DNA of 64,000 nt from Phocaeicola plebeius. Lineage in GTDB: Bacteria > Bacteroidota > Bacteroidia > Bacteroidales > Bacteroidaceae. The notes below the pieces were generated by a model that saw only the letters and a program-made list of their open reading frames with translations, made no database searches and was not told where the DNA came from. Each line of letters starts with the position of its first letter. Positions within the stretch are counted from its first letter, which is position 1. Position numbers and translations under genes: made by a program. Shown here one piece after another: positions 8,014 through 18,147 of the stretch. The DNA is taken from positions 62,001-126,000 of the forward strand of contig NZ_QSQT01000004.1 of NCBI RefSeq assembly GCF_003437535.1. Direction: 5' to 3'.

Positions 8014-9405
8014 ATGTGGATGAAAGTGAACAGAATAGGATTAGCTCTTCTCTTTTTGCTCTGCGGAAGTAGTGTCTCGGCAGAGAGTTTATATAAATAC
8101 AGAGTGCAGTTGACTGACAAGTCAAAGTCTGTACATTCTTTGGAACATCCTGAAACTTTTTTGTCCGAACGGGCACTTGCCCGTCGTGCCAGTCAGGGGG
8201 TAGCCGTTGATTCTACCGACCTGCCTGTTTGTCGTGCCTATATTGAGCGCCTGGAGTCGCAGGGAGGAAAATACATCTCATCCAGCAAATGGAACAATAC
8301 CGTGCTGATGCAGGTTCCCGATGAGGCTATTGCCTTGCGCTTCCTGGATAATTCATTTGTCCGCTCCATCAAAAAAGTATGGGTATCTCCAGATTCCATT
8401 ATGCCCCGTAACAAAGACAGAAAGGAGCAGGTGAAGAATCAGTGGAAAAAGCAGGATGATTATTATGGAATGGGAGCCGAACAAATCAAGATTCACCATG
8501 GAGACAGTCTGCATCTGGCCGGCTTTAAAGGCAAAGGGATACAGATTGCGGTCATCGATGCTGGCTTTTATAATGTGGATGCCATGAAAATCTTCAAGAA
8601 TACGACGATTTTAGGCACACATGATTTTGTCAATCCTTCTTCAGATATTTATGGCGAACATAATCACGGCATGAAAGTCTTGTCGTGCATGGCTGTGAAT
8701 ACGCCTCATGTCATGGTGGGAACAGCTCCCGAAGCAAGCTACTGGCTGTTAAGAAGTGAAGACAATGATACGGAACAGCCGGTGGAAGAGGATAACTGGG
8801 CTGCGGCAGTGGAATTTGCCGACAGTGTAGGAGTGGATATTGTCAATACCTCCTTAGGATATTATTCATTTGACGATCCGATTGATAATTATACATATCG
8901 TCAGTTGGATGGGCATACTTCTTTGATGGCCGCTTCTGCTTCGTATGCAGCAAAGAAAGGGCTTTTGGTGGTATGCAGTGCCGGAAATTCCGGTATGGAT
9001 GAATGGAAAAAAATCACTCCTCCGGCCGATGCGGAAGATATATTGACCATAGGTGCCATCGATAATATGGGAGTGAATGCCGCTTTTTCTTCCATCGGTA
9101 ATACGGCAGACGGGCGTATCAAACCCGATGTCATGGCGATGGGCGTACATTCGGCAGTGGTAGGAGTAGACGGAGGTACCGCTTTTGCCAATGGTACTTC
9201 TTTTGCGTCGCCTATTTTCTGCGGACTGGTGGCTTGTTTGTGGCAGGCGTGTCCTTGGCTTACGGTACGGCAGCTCATTCAGGTAGTGCATGAAGCCAGC
9301 GACCGTAATGCTTATCCCGATAATATTTACGGATATGGAGTGACGGATATGTGGAAAGCCTACCAACTGGCCATGAAACTGAAAGCGGATACTGATGGAA
9401 AATAA
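8014..9405 (+). CDS. Secreted subtilisin-like (S8) serine protease
   Basis: This exported protease has about 463 residues. After a signal peptide (MKVNRIGLALLFLLCGSSVSA) comes a roughly 120-residue N-terminal region of propeptide character, then the S8 catalytic domain. The triad is visible: Asp in IQIAVIDAGF, His in EHNHGMKVLSC, and Ser in NGTSFASPIFCGLVAC. No type IX secretion C-terminal domain is seen; the protein ends soon after the catalytic domain. The next gene (xseA) starts 11 nt inside its 3' end, implying coupled translation. The substrate is unknown. Confidence 0.9.
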   Translation: MWMKVNRIGLALLFLLCGSSVSAESLYKYRVQLTDKSKSVHSLEHPETFLSERALARRASQGVAVDSTDLPVCRAYIERLESQGGKYISSSKWNNTVLMQVPDEAIALRFLDNSFVRSIKKVWVSPDSIMPRNKDRKEQVKNQWKKQDDYYGMGAEQIKIHHGDSLHLAGFKGKGIQIAVIDAGFYNVDAMKIFKNTTILGTHDFVNPSSDIYGEHNHGMKVLSCMAVNTPHVMVGTAPEASYWLLRSEDNDTEQPVEEDNWAAAVEFADSVGVDIVNTSLGYYSFDDPIDNYTYRQLDGHTSLMAASASYAAKKGLLVVCSAGNSGMDEWKKITPPADAEDILTIGAIDNMGVNAAFSSIGNTADGRIKPDVMAMGVHSAVVGVDGGTAFANGTSFASPIFCGLVACLWQACPWLTVRQLIQVVHEASDRNAYPDNIYGYGVTDMWKAYQLAMKLKADTDGK

Positions 9406-10699
9406 ACCTCTTTCCTTACTCGAACTGAATTCATTGGTCAGACGGAGCATCACCTCCTGTCTGCCGGATGAATATTGGGTGCAGGCTGAATTAAGCGATG
9501 TACGCGTAAATTATTCCGGACATTGCTATCTGGAGTTTGTGCAGAAAGATGCTACCGGCAATGCGCTTCTGGCCAAGGCACGAGGAATTATATGGGCAAA
9601 TGTCTTTACCCGCTTGCGGAGTTATTTTGAGCGGGAAACGGGGCAGGCTTTCGTTTCAGGCTTGAAGGTACTGGTAAAAGTCACGGTCGATTTCCACGAG
9701 CTGTATGGCTACTCGCTGACGGTAGTCAATATTGACCCCACCTATACCTTGGGCGATATGATACGCCGTCGTAAGGAAATTCTCCGGCAGTTGGATGAGG
9801 AGGGAATCCTGACACTGAATAAGGAACTGGAACTTCCCGTACTGACGCAGCGTATTGCGGTCATTTCATCGGCTACGGCTGCCGGGTATGGCGATTTCTG
9901 CAATCAGTTGCTGCATAATTCTTTCGGCTTTGTATTTTATCCCCGGCTTTTTCAGGCCATTATGCAGGGAGAACAGGTAGAACAGTCCATCATTCAGGCA
10001 CTCGACCGTATTAATGCGACGCGCGATAACTGGGATGTGGTGGTGATTATCCGGGGAGGAGGGGCCACTTCCGACCTTTCGGGTTTTGATACCTACGATT
10101 TGGCGGCAAACTGTGCACAGTTCCCGCTTCCTATTATTACCGGAATCGGTCATGAACGAGACGATACGGTGCTGGATATGATTTCACATACCCGTGTCAA
10201 GACTCCGACAGCTGCGGCTGAGTTTCTGATTAATCATGTAAGACAGACGGCACAGGAGCTGGAGGCATACGAGGAGGTTATCTATCAGGAAGTACCTCGT
10301 TTGCTGCAACAGGAAAAACAGCGGTTGGATTCATTTGTAACCCGGATTCCGGGACAGGTGCAGATGCGGTTGCAGCGGGAGAATTTCCGCCAGGAGAAAT
10401 TTCAGAACCGGATGAAAACGGCCTGGCAGTCGCGCTTGTTGCAGGAAAACTACCGCTTGCAGTTGATGCCCCGATTACTTTCCGCTTTGCAGAACCGTGT
10501 ACAGCGTGAAACACATCGGCTGGAACTGCTGGCACAGCGGGTAGATTCGGCTTCTCCGGAGAAGTTATTGAAAAAAGGATACAGCCTTACTCTGCTGGAT
10601 GGAAAGGTGGTGACAGATGCTTCCTTGTTGAAACCAGGAGATGAAGTGGAAACCCGTCTGGCAAAAGGTAAATTTAGGAGTAAAGTAATAAATAAGTGA
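9395..10699 (+). CDS. xseA: Exodeoxyribonuclease VII large subunit
   Basis: This 434-residue catalytic subunit degrades single-stranded DNA to oligonucleotides in recombination and repair. It shows the N-terminal OB fold (LSLLELNSLVRRSI through DVRVNYSGHCYLEF), then the nuclease domain with IRGGGATSDLSGFDTYDLA and GIGHERDDTVLD, a long coiled-coil-like stretch rich in Gln, Arg and Leu (about 270-385), and the C-terminal KGYSLTLLDGKVV motif. Its start overlaps the S8 gene by 11 nt and its stop is one base from xseB. Confidence 0.95.
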   Translation: MENKPLSLLELNSLVRRSITSCLPDEYWVQAELSDVRVNYSGHCYLEFVQKDATGNALLAKARGIIWANVFTRLRSYFERETGQAFVSGLKVLVKVTVDFHELYGYSLTVVNIDPTYTLGDMIRRRKEILRQLDEEGILTLNKELELPVLTQRIAVISSATAAGYGDFCNQLLHNSFGFVFYPRLFQAIMQGEQVEQSIIQALDRINATRDNWDVVVIIRGGGATSDLSGFDTYDLAANCAQFPLPIITGIGHERDDTVLDMISHTRVKTPTAAAEFLINHVRQTAQELEAYEEVIYQEVPRLLQQEKQRLDSFVTRIPGQVQMRLQRENFRQEKFQNRMKTAWQSRLLQENYRLQLMPRLLSALQNRVQRETHRLELLAQRVDSASPEKLLKKGYSLTLLDGKVVTDASLLKPGDEVETRLAKGKFRSKVINK

Positions 10700-10700
10700 T

Positions 10701-10910
10701 ATGGCAGCAAAGAAGGAAACCTATTCAGAAGCGATGAAACGCCTGGAGGAAATAGTGTCTCGCATTGAAAGCAATGAACTGGATATTGACCAGTTGGGCG
10801 AATACTTGCAGGAAGCCCAGAAGCTGATAAAGTTCTGTAAGAACAAGCTGTATAAGGCCGATGCGGAGATAAAGAAAATCTTGGAAGAAGATAATGAGGC
10901 ACAAGCCTGA
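10701..10910 (+). CDS. xseB: Exodeoxyribonuclease VII small subunit
   Basis: This 69-residue protein has the usual XseB pattern YSEAMKRLEEIVSRIESNEL, then DQLGEYLQEAQKLIKFCKNKL. Small subunits coat the large-subunit coiled coils to form the active complex. It follows xseA directly, which gives stoichiometric co-expression, and a strong terminator closes the operon. Confidence 0.95.
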   Translation: MAAKKETYSEAMKRLEEIVSRIESNELDIDQLGEYLQEAQKLIKFCKNKLYKADAEIKKILEEDNEAQA

Positions 10911-10914
10911 AATA

Positions 10915-10944
10915 AAAAAGCCAGACCGGAAAGTCTGGCTTTTT
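10915..10944. terminator. Bidirectional terminator between xseB and the DPP11-type gene
   Basis: GCCAGAC (10920-10926) and GTCTGGC (10933-10939) form a stem flanked by an A-run and TTTTT. It serves xseB from the left and the S46 peptidase operon from the right. Confidence 0.9.
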
Positions 10945-10948
10945 CTGT

Positions 10949-13111
10949 TTATCGGATGATGGTCATTTCTTTGAGCAAATGAGAAGCACCGGCAAACTTG
11001 TCAATGATGAACAAGGTATAGCGGATGTCTACACAAGCCGCACGTTGCAGTTGCGGGTTGTAGGCAATGTCACCGGTCAGTCCCTCATAGTTGCGGTCGA
11101 ATCCGGTACCGATTAGCTCTCCTTTCGCATTGAATACCGGAGAACCGGAGTTACCTCCTGTGTTGTCTGTCGCAGTGGCGAAGCAGACCGGCATTCGTCC
11201 GTCGGGCATGGCGTAGGGGCCGAAATCCTTCTTTTCATACAACTCTTTCAGTTTGGCTGGTACCACAAATTCCGGATTGTTCGGGTCCTCCTTTTCCATT
11301 ACCCCTTTCAAGGTGGTATAGTAAAGGTATTCCTTTCCGTCAGCCGGTTCGTAAGAGCCAATCTTTCCATAAGTCAGTCGGAGAGTAGAGTTGGCATCCG
11401 GATAGATTGGCTGTCCGTTGGTTTTCTTCATTTGCAATACACCTTCTACCCAAGTCTTGTGAGCTGCGTTGTATGCATTGGTTTCCTCCTGCATGGCATC
11501 GCTGGTAGCCTGGTATCCGTTGCGTACGGAAGCGGCATATCTCACCATCAGGTCGTTTTCCAGTTGCTGTGCATCGGGCTGCTTCAGGAACTCATCCAGT
11601 GCTTCCGGACTTCTGAAGATGGACTGGTTGAAGCAGGCATCCACAAACGCATCGGTATTTCCCTGGAAATCCTTTTCGATGGTCTGGAAGATGTCAATTC
11701 GCTGGTCGGCCGGAATCAGTCGGGCGTACAAGGCAATCAGCTGTTTGGATACCTTGCGGTCGACTTCCGGATTGTAGTCCTTGTTGAAGAACTTCTGTCC
11801 GGCTTCCTTCAGGGCAGCAACAGCTTCGTCAATGTCTTTTTGCTTCTGGCTTTCCAGTGCCACTCTCAACGCATCCGTATCGGGTACCTTATAGAATTCG
11901 GTTCCCAGCATTAAGGCTTCGTAAATCGCCTGCTGGTGGTACACTGCATCGTGACGCTGTGCTACAATCTGCTTGATGCTTTCGTAGGCTTTCCGGTAAT
12001 TGTCATTTCCGATGGAATCTCCGAAAGCTAACAATTGTTCCTGCTCCCGTTTTTTGCGGTCGAGTACTTTCAGGCGTACCAGTCCTTCGTTCATACCGAT
12101 GGCATTTTTCCAGTAGTTGGCCGATGAAGCATACTTGGCTGCATACTGGATACGGGTACGTGCATCCTTAGCCATTTCTTCTCCCAGCACCCGCAGGCGT
12201 ACACCGCGAATGGTGTCGCGCATGAAGTTGGTAGTCTGCATGCGTTCTTCCACCTCATCACTGATCATGTAACGCCAGTTGCGTCCGGGGAATCCCATCA
12301 CGAAGGTAAAGTCACCTTCCTTCACCCCTTTCAGGTTGATGGCAATGTGTTTCTTTACTTTCAAAGGTACGTTTTCGGCACTGTAATTGGCCGGCTTTCC
12401 GTCCTTAGTAGCGTAGATACGGAAGATAGAGAAGTCACCGCAGTGGCGGGGCCACATCCAGTTGTCGGTATCTGCTCCGAACTTACCGATGGAAGAGGGA
12501 GGAGCACCTACCATACGCACATCCTTGTAAGATGTCTTGACAAACAGGTAGTATTTGTTGGCTCCATAGAACGGTTTCAGTTCCAAAGTTGTAAATTCGT
12601 TGGTGCGGATACGTTCCTTTTTGGCAAACTTTTCAGCTACTTTGGCCAAGAAAGAAGGAGAGAGGTAGTTAGTTCCGTCCGGGTCTTTGGACTTCTTCAA
12701 CTGCTTTTGCACGTATTCCGTTACGTCAAGTATCCGGTCGATAAAGGTCACGTTTAGTCCTTCACACGGAAGTTCCTGTTCACGCGTCATCGCCCAGAAG
12801 CCGTCGGTCAGGTAATCATGTTCCACTGAACTATGCTGCTGGATGTAGCCGTATCCGCAGTGATGGTTGGTCAGCACCAGTCCTTCCGAGGAGATGACTT
12901 CCCCCGTACATCCGCCTCCGAAATGCACCACGGCATCTTTCAGGCTGATGTTGTCCGGACAGTACACCTGGTCAATGCTGATGTCCAATCCCAAATCCTG
13001 CATCACGGCAGCATTCTGCTGTTTCAGGTCAGTCAGCATCCACATCCCCTCATCCGCATGAGCGGTGAGGGAAAGGGTAGCAAATAAGGATAATAATAAC
13101 TTATGCTTCAT
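10949..13111 (-). CDS. S46 dipeptidyl peptidase, DPP11-type (acidic P1)
   Basis: A periplasmic enzyme of 720 residues with a signal peptide ([19 protein letters not shown]). It releases dipeptides from peptide N-termini, a key step in amino-acid feeding by Bacteroidota. The chymotrypsin-like triad can be placed at H84 (LTNHHCGY), D226 (WPRHCGDFS) and S655 (TGGNSGSPV). In the S46 family the residue 18 positions after the Ser sets S1 specificity: it is Arg here (R673, GTGFDRNYE), as in P. gingivalis DPP11, predicting Asp/Glu at P1. Its ATG shares one base with the stop of the upstream paralogue, so the two are translationally coupled. Confidence 0.93.
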   Translation of the reverse strand: MKHKLLLSLFATLSLTAHADEGMWMLTDLKQQNAAVMQDLGLDISIDQVYCPDNISLKDAVVHFGGGCTGEVISSEGLVLTNHHCGYGYIQQHSSVEHDYLTDGFWAMTREQELPCEGLNVTFIDRILDVTEYVQKQLKKSKDPDGTNYLSPSFLAKVAEKFAKKERIRTNEFTTLELKPFYGANKYYLFVKTSYKDVRMVGAPPSSIGKFGADTDNWMWPRHCGDFSIFRIYATKDGKPANYSAENVPLKVKKHIAINLKGVKEGDFTFVMGFPGRNWRYMISDEVEERMQTTNFMRDTIRGVRLRVLGEEMAKDARTRIQYAAKYASSANYWKNAIGMNEGLVRLKVLDRKKREQEQLLAFGDSIGNDNYRKAYESIKQIVAQRHDAVYHQQAIYEALMLGTEFYKVPDTDALRVALESQKQKDIDEAVAALKEAGQKFFNKDYNPEVDRKVSKQLIALYARLIPADQRIDIFQTIEKDFQGNTDAFVDACFNQSIFRSPEALDEFLKQPDAQQLENDLMVRYAASVRNGYQATSDAMQEETNAYNAAHKTWVEGVLQMKKTNGQPIYPDANSTLRLTYGKIGSYEPADGKEYLYYTTLKGVMEKEDPNNPEFVVPAKLKELYEKKDFGPYAMPDGRMPVCFATATDNTGGNSGSPVFNAKGELIGTGFDRNYEGLTGDIAYNPQLQRAACVDIRYTLFIIDKFAGASHLLKEMTIIR

Positions 13112-15282
13112 TATTCTACAATTGTCATTTCGTCAATCAGGTTCTTGCAGCCTCCCAATTTTTCTACGATGAACAGCACGTAGCGAATATCTACGGCAAT
13201 ACAACGCTGGAGGTTGTTGTCGAAGTTGATGTCACCGGACAGAGATTCCCAGTTACCGTCGAATGCAGCTCCAATCAGTTCACCGTTTCCGTTCATGACC
13301 GGAGAACCTGAGTTACCGCCGGTAATGTCGTTGGTAGTCAGGAAGCAAGTCGGCATTTCTCCGTTAGGCAGGGCGTAGCGTCCGTAGTTCTTTGTAGCAT
13401 ACAACTCTTTAAGTTTGGCTGGTACCACGAATTCCGGATTGTTCGGGTCTTCTTTTTCCATTACCCCTTTCAGTGTAGTGTAATATTTGTAGTGTACACC
13501 GTCTTTCGGATCGTAAGCCTTTACGTTACCGTAAGTCAGACGAATCGTAAAGTTGGCATCCGGAGCTTTCGGAGTCGGTGCATACATTTCGCAAAGACCG
13601 CGTACGTAAGTCTTGTGCAGCAGGTTAATGTCACCGTTGGCTTGATCCAGCTTGTCTGCCAGTTCCTTGTATTTCTTGCTCACTGCAGCAGCATATTCAG
13701 CCGACAAGTCCTTGTTGATTGCTTCTACAGTCGGATTCTCGATGAAAGCGTTGAAGTTCTTTTCATTGGCGAAGATACTGTTGTTGTAGAGGGCATCTAC
13801 GTAAGCATTGTAATCGCCCTTGAATGTATTCTTGACGGTCTGATAGAAATCAGGCAATGCTTCAGCCGGTACTTTTTCTGCATAAAGCGGCAGCAGTACT
13901 TTAGCCACTTTGCGGTCTACTTCGTGGTCATAGTCCTTGTTGTGGATGTCAGCGTAGGCTTCTTTCAGGGTAGCGATGGCTTTTTCTACATCTTTTTTCT
14001 TGTTCTTCTGCAGGGCAGTAGCCAAGTCCTGAAGTGCTTCCATCTTCGAAGTCAGAGTGAATTCGATACCGCTTCTGAAAGTTTCTGTGAAATAAGTCAG
14101 CTGTGTGCGCAGCGGAGTGACACGCTTCACGTATTCGTCAATCTTTCCTACTACGGCTGCATAGTCAGCATTCTGTTTTTCTTTGGCAAAAGCAGCAAAT
14201 TTAGCTTCCTGTTCTGCCTTTGTTTCCAGAACCTTGTTGTCTACAATGGCCTTGTTCATACCGATGGAGTTTTTCCAGTAGTTGCTTGAACCGGCAAACT
14301 TGCTGGCATACTGGATACGTACCTTGTCGCTGGCAGCCATTTCCTTACGGAGAATATTCTGGCGTTCTTCGCGTACGGTGATACGCGGCACGTTGATACC
14401 TTCCATGCGCAGGCGTACTTCACTTTCTGTCAGGTAGCGGCTGGTACTTCCGGGGAATCCCATAATCATGGCATAGTCGCCTTCCTGCAATCCCTTCAGT
14501 GAAATAGTCAGGTGTTTCTTTACTTTCAAAGGTACATTCTCTGCGCTGTATTCTGCCGGATTACCATCCTTGTCGGCATAGATACGGAACATAGAGAAGT
14601 CGCCTGTGTGACGCGGCCACATCCAGTTGTCGGTTTCACCTCCAAACTTACCGATTGATGAAGGAGGAGCGGCTACCATACGCACGTCGCTGTAAGTCTT
14701 GATAAAGAACAAGTAGAATTTGTTACCTTCATAGAACGGAAGAGCCTGTGTAGAGATGCCCGGTTTGCCTTTCAGGTCACTTTTCTTCAGTTCGTCGGCA
14801 GCCAGTTTCTTCAGGTATTTGCTTCCGAATGATTCTGCTTCGGTCACTTTTCCTTTACGGATGTCTTCGTTTACTTTTTCCGTTACATCTACAATACGGT
14901 CTACGAATTTGAAGGTCAATCCCGGTGTAGGAAGTTCTTCCTGGTAACTTTTTGCCCAGAATCCGTCGGTCAGGTAGTCATGTTCTACCGAGCTATGTTG
15001 TTGGATGGCATCGTATCCACAGTGGTGATTGGTCAGAATCAATCCGTTGGGTGAGATAATTTCACCTGTACATCCGCGTCCGAAAATTCCGACAGCATCC
15101 TTTAATGTAATTTGGTCAGGGTTGTAGATATCCATGATATCCATTTTCAGTCCTTGCGCTTTCATTCGGTCCGCAAGGTTCTGCTCCTGCATGAGCTGGA
15201 GCAACCACATTCCTTCATCGGCCTTGGCCGGAGAGAATACAGCACAAACAAGTGCGAGTGCGAGTACTTTCAGTTTTTTCAT
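13111..15282 (-). CDS. S46 dipeptidyl peptidase, DPP7-type (hydrophobic P1)
   Basis: Periplasmic paralogue of the neighbour, 723 residues, with a signal peptide ending near SPAKADEG. The catalytic triad is H87 (LTNHHCGY), D228 (WPRHTGDFS) and S658 (TGGNSGSPV). The specificity position is Gly (G676, AAFDGNWE), as in P. gingivalis DPP7, which cleaves after hydrophobic residues. It is first in a two-gene operon, with a TATTTTTG box about 30 nt upstream. The family is absent from mammals and common in Bacteroidota. The match to DPP7 is strong at the motif level. Confidence 0.93.
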   Translation of the reverse strand: MKKLKVLALALVCAVFSPAKADEGMWLLQLMQEQNLADRMKAQGLKMDIMDIYNPDQITLKDAVGIFGRGCTGEIISPNGLILTNHHCGYDAIQQHSSVEHDYLTDGFWAKSYQEELPTPGLTFKFVDRIVDVTEKVNEDIRKGKVTEAESFGSKYLKKLAADELKKSDLKGKPGISTQALPFYEGNKFYLFFIKTYSDVRMVAAPPSSIGKFGGETDNWMWPRHTGDFSMFRIYADKDGNPAEYSAENVPLKVKKHLTISLKGLQEGDYAMIMGFPGSTSRYLTESEVRLRMEGINVPRITVREERQNILRKEMAASDKVRIQYASKFAGSSNYWKNSIGMNKAIVDNKVLETKAEQEAKFAAFAKEKQNADYAAVVGKIDEYVKRVTPLRTQLTYFTETFRSGIEFTLTSKMEALQDLATALQKNKKKDVEKAIATLKEAYADIHNKDYDHEVDRKVAKVLLPLYAEKVPAEALPDFYQTVKNTFKGDYNAYVDALYNNSIFANEKNFNAFIENPTVEAINKDLSAEYAAAVSKKYKELADKLDQANGDINLLHKTYVRGLCEMYAPTPKAPDANFTIRLTYGNVKAYDPKDGVHYKYYTTLKGVMEKEDPNNPEFVVPAKLKELYATKNYGRYALPNGEMPTCFLTTNDITGGNSGSPVMNGNGELIGAAFDGNWESLSGDINFDNNLQRCIAVDIRYVLFIVEKLGGCKNLIDEMTIVE

Positions 15283-15313
15283 TGTTATGTATAGTGTTAA
15301 AATATAGATTGCA

Positions 15314-15321
15314 CAAAAATA
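15314..15321 (-). promoter_or_regulatory. S46 peptidase operon -7 box
   Basis: TATTTTTG on the minus strand matches TAnnTTTG, 31 nt upstream of the first S46 gene. Confidence 0.5.
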
Positions 15322-15425
15322 GTAAAAAAACGCACACCATTCTCACACGGCTCACTTAAAAGGTAATAAACCACTATCTTAGTATAAATTTTGATAATAT
15401 ATTTCGGCGCTTCCTTGAAAGATTA

Positions 15426-15433
15426 TACCTTTG
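15426..15433 (+). promoter_or_regulatory. DUF4369 gene -7 box
   Basis: TACCTTTG matches TAnnTTTG and lies 24 nt before the ATG at 15458. A TTG at 15431 lies inside the box and cannot be the start. Confidence 0.5.
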
Positions 15434-15457
15434 CCCACAAATTTAAAAGGTTTCAGC

Positions 15458-16153
15458 ATGTATAAACTTTATTTTTTCCTGTTGTGTGCCATGCTTTGCA
15501 CCTCTTGCAGTAAGAAATATAAGATAGAAGGTACTTCGTCTGTTTCTATGTTGGACGGTAAAATGCTTTTTATAAAAATCCCGGTGGGTGATAAATTGGT
15601 CAACATTGATTCGGCAGAAGTAATTCATGGCTTATTCGAAATGCAGGGAAAGGTTGATTCCACGGTTTTAGCTTCATTGTATATGGATGATGAGTGCATC
15701 ATGCCTTTAGTGATAGAACCGGGTCACATTGATATTCAGATAGACAATGCGGGAATTACCATCAAGGGGACTCCATTGAACGATTGTTTCAATGATTTTG
15801 TGGTACAGAAAAACTCGCTCGACGACCGTGCTTACGAGGTAGAGCGCGAGGAAAGTCGCATGATTATGGATGGAAAGGATTTGCAGACGGTGCATCAGGA
15901 AATCCAGAAAAAACGTGACGAGATAGCTACGGAGATGAACCAGCTGGCGAAGACTTTTATTCAGGACAATTACGAGAACGTATTGGGACCGGGGTTGTTC
16001 ATTATGTTGGGTAACAGCATGCCTTATCCCTTCCTGACTCCGCTGATGCAGGAAATCATTGACGCGGCTCCTGAAGCGTTCAAGAACAATTACATGGTGA
16101 AGGAATATGTGTCTGTGGCACGTGAAAATATGTCGCATGCTCCCCTTCATTAA
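15458..16153 (+). CDS. DUF4369 lipoprotein
   Basis: A lipoprotein of 231 residues whose signal peptide ends in a lipobox (LCTSC). The body fits DUF4369, the domain often found ahead of TlpA-like thioredoxins in Bacteroidota: YKIEGTSSVSMLDGKMLFIK, NIDSAEVIHGLFEMQGKV, then an ITIKGTPLNDCFNDF segment and a Lys/Glu-rich helix. No thioredoxin CXXC domain follows, so it is a stand-alone form. The function is unknown; an envelope location is likely. It faces plsC across a shared terminator. Confidence 0.8.
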   Translation: MYKLYFFLLCAMLCTSCSKKYKIEGTSSVSMLDGKMLFIKIPVGDKLVNIDSAEVIHGLFEMQGKVDSTVLASLYMDDECIMPLVIEPGHIDIQIDNAGITIKGTPLNDCFNDFVVQKNSLDDRAYEVEREESRMIMDGKDLQTVHQEIQKKRDEIATEMNQLAKTFIQDNYENVLGPGLFIMLGNSMPYPFLTPLMQEIIDAAPEAFKNNYMVKEYVSVARENMSHAPLH

Positions 16154-16160
16154 AAAGAAA

Positions 16161-16200
16161 ATCGGGTAAGAAATTCTTCCTACCCGATATTTATTTTTTT
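16161..16200. terminator. Bidirectional terminator
   Basis: ATCGGGTA (16161-16168) pairs with TACCCGAT (16181-16188). A T-rich run follows on the plus strand (ATTTATTTTTTT) and on the minus strand (TTTCTTTTTA). It separates the DUF4369 gene from the five-gene minus-strand operon ending in plsC. Confidence 0.85.
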
Positions 16201-16948
16201 ATTCTCCACTTTTCTTTTCTCCTTTGTATTTTTCCGGCAATCCTTTTTCAATGGCCTGATAGGATTCTTCCATCAGCATGGTCTGGTTGTCTTGTCCTTT
16301 TCCTTGTGGATAGATGGGCTGATGGATGGTCAGCTTCAACGGATGCCAGGATAGCAGTTTGCCCGTGCGCGGCAGAATATCGAAAGAGCCGCTGATGCTC
16401 ATCGGTACGACCGGAAGTTGCAACTGGTCAGCCAACAGGAAAGCTCCTTTCTTGAACTCGTTCATGCGACCGGTAAAGGTTCTTCTGCCTTCCGGGAATA
16501 CTACGAGTGAAGTACCTCCCTGCAAGATTTTTTCTGCCCGTTTGATAGTTTCATACACTTTGCGCGGACTGGATTTGTCTACAAAAATGAAACCGGCCGA
16601 TTCGCAGGCTTTTCCAACGAAAGGAATGCTACGCAGGCTTTTCTTCATCATCCATTTGAAGTTTCTTCCCAAGAATCCGTAGATAAGGAATATATCGAAA
16701 GCTCCCTGATGGTTGGCTACGAATACATACGATGTTTTGTGGTCAATGTTTTTGTGTCCTTCCACTTTCACCGGAAGCAGAAACAGGAAACAAGTGAGCT
16801 GTGACCAGATTTTTCCCGGGTAATACCCCCAGAAGTGTCCATTACCCAGCCAGCATCCCAACATGGTGGTCAGGGCAGTCAGGATGGTCAACACAAGAAA
16901 AATGGGAAGCCCGATACAGATTTGGTAAATGATGTATAAGAATCTCAT
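16199..16948 (-). CDS. plsC: 1-acyl-sn-glycerol-3-phosphate acyltransferase (PlsC family)
   Basis: This inner-membrane enzyme of 249 residues adds the second acyl chain in phosphatidic acid synthesis. An N-terminal membrane helix (about 8-35) precedes the acyltransferase motifs NHQGAFD (HX4D) and FPEGRRTFTG, with VVPMSISGSFDI further on. It is last in a five-gene operon, 14 nt after the phosphoesterase gene. A related lysophospholipid acyltransferase role is possible, because Bacteroidota carry several paralogues. Confidence 0.88.
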   Translation of the reverse strand: MRFLYIIYQICIGLPIFLVLTILTALTTMLGCWLGNGHFWGYYPGKIWSQLTCFLFLLPVKVEGHKNIDHKTSYVFVANHQGAFDIFLIYGFLGRNFKWMMKKSLRSIPFVGKACESAGFIFVDKSSPRKVYETIKRAEKILQGGTSLVVFPEGRRTFTGRMNEFKKGAFLLADQLQLPVVPMSISGSFDILPRTGKLLSWHPLKLTIHQPIYPQGKGQDNQTMLMEESYQAIEKGLPEKYKGEKKSGE

Positions 16949-16962
16949 AAGTGTGATAGATT

Positions 16963-18132
16963 TTATTGGATTGATTTGTTATTTCCTTTTTTTAATGTGA
17001 GAACGGTAATTTCCGGCCAGGCACCTAAGCGCATGGGGAAGAGCACATAGCCTAACCCGATGTTGACATACAGTCCCCGGTTGCCCTCCAGATACAGTCC
17101 TCTGTGTTCCGGATAGATAAACTTGGACACTGAGAAGCCGAACAGACTGATTTGCATGTCGTGGGTATGACCTGACAAGGTAAGCTGTACCGAGGTGTCT
17201 GGAAGCACTTTCCGGCGCCAGTGTGTAGGGTCGTGACTTAGCAGGACCTTGAACATGCCGTCTGTGCCTTGCAAAGCCTTGGGCAAGTCGCCTCTATCGG
17301 GGAAAGGCGGTTTCCCGCTGTTTTCCACGCCAACTACGGCAATGGAATCCGTACCTTTATATATAATACGATGGTCATTTTGCAGCATGCACCATCCCAT
17401 ACGGTTTTCGCGTGCAATCAGGCTGTCTACGTTAGCCAGACGGGCCTGCTCATTTTCCCATTTTACGTAGGAGCCATAGTCGTGATTCCCCAAGACGGAA
17501 TACACCCCGTCGCGGGCTTTCAGTTGTGCGAACACGGGCATAAATTCCAGCAGTTCGTCAGCGCGGCTGTTCACGAGGTCGCCGGTGAATACAGCCAAAT
17601 CGGCATTTTGCCGGTTACAGAGGTCGATGGCTTCCTGAAGTGCCTTTCCGTTCCCTTTCCAGCTTCCGGAATGAATGTCCGACAATTGCAGGATGCGGTA
17701 TCCGTCGAATGCGTCCGGAAGGTCAGGCGAATAGAAGGTGACTTCTTTCACCTGAAAGTTTTCCTTTCCCTTGATTGCTCCGAACAATACATACCCAAAG
17801 GTGAGCAGTGCAGGTGCTAAGGCTATCCATCCGTGAGGAACAGGACGTTTCACCAGTCTTCTGAAGAGTTTCAGCAAGATACTGGTCAGCATGAATACCG
17901 TTTTAGGTATGGTTACGCACAGGGCTACAATCAGGTAAGTACCGAAATATTCATGTAAGGTGTCGTGACCAATCAGGAAGATGACCAGAATAAGCAACAG
18001 CAAAACAGTAGGCAGCCAGTAAGCCCGTTTCCATCTCCTGTGGTGCAGGCTGGTCAGATACGTCTTGTATATGTACCAGTCGGGTAGCAGAAACAAGACT
18101 AGGAATATCAGTGACACGCGTAGTAGAATCAT
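16963..18132 (-). CDS. Membrane-anchored metallophosphoesterase (YkuE/YaeI-like)
   Basis: A protein of 389 residues with about four N-terminal membrane helices (first 130 residues), then a calcineurin-like phosphoesterase domain. The metal motifs are LQLSDIHSGSW, AVFTGDLVNSRADE, LGNHDYGSY and LSGHTHDMQ. The N-terminal membrane domain plus this motif set is typical of Bacteroidota homologues. The substrate is not predictable; its place between plsC and a polyprenol-phosphate glycosyltransferase operon suggests a lipid-linked phosphodiester, which is inference. Confidence 0.87.
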   Translation of the reverse strand: MILLRVSLIFLVLFLLPDWYIYKTYLTSLHHRRWKRAYWLPTVLLLLILVIFLIGHDTLHEYFGTYLIVALCVTIPKTVFMLTSILLKLFRRLVKRPVPHGWIALAPALLTFGYVLFGAIKGKENFQVKEVTFYSPDLPDAFDGYRILQLSDIHSGSWKGNGKALQEAIDLCNRQNADLAVFTGDLVNSRADELLEFMPVFAQLKARDGVYSVLGNHDYGSYVKWENEQARLANVDSLIARENRMGWCMLQNDHRIIYKGTDSIAVVGVENSGKPPFPDRGDLPKALQGTDGMFKVLLSHDPTHWRRKVLPDTSVQLTLSGHTHDMQISLFGFSVSKFIYPEHRGLYLEGNRGLYVNIGLGYVLFPMRLGAWPEITVLTLKKGNNKSIQ

Positions 18133-18147
18133 ATTTGTGTACTTATT

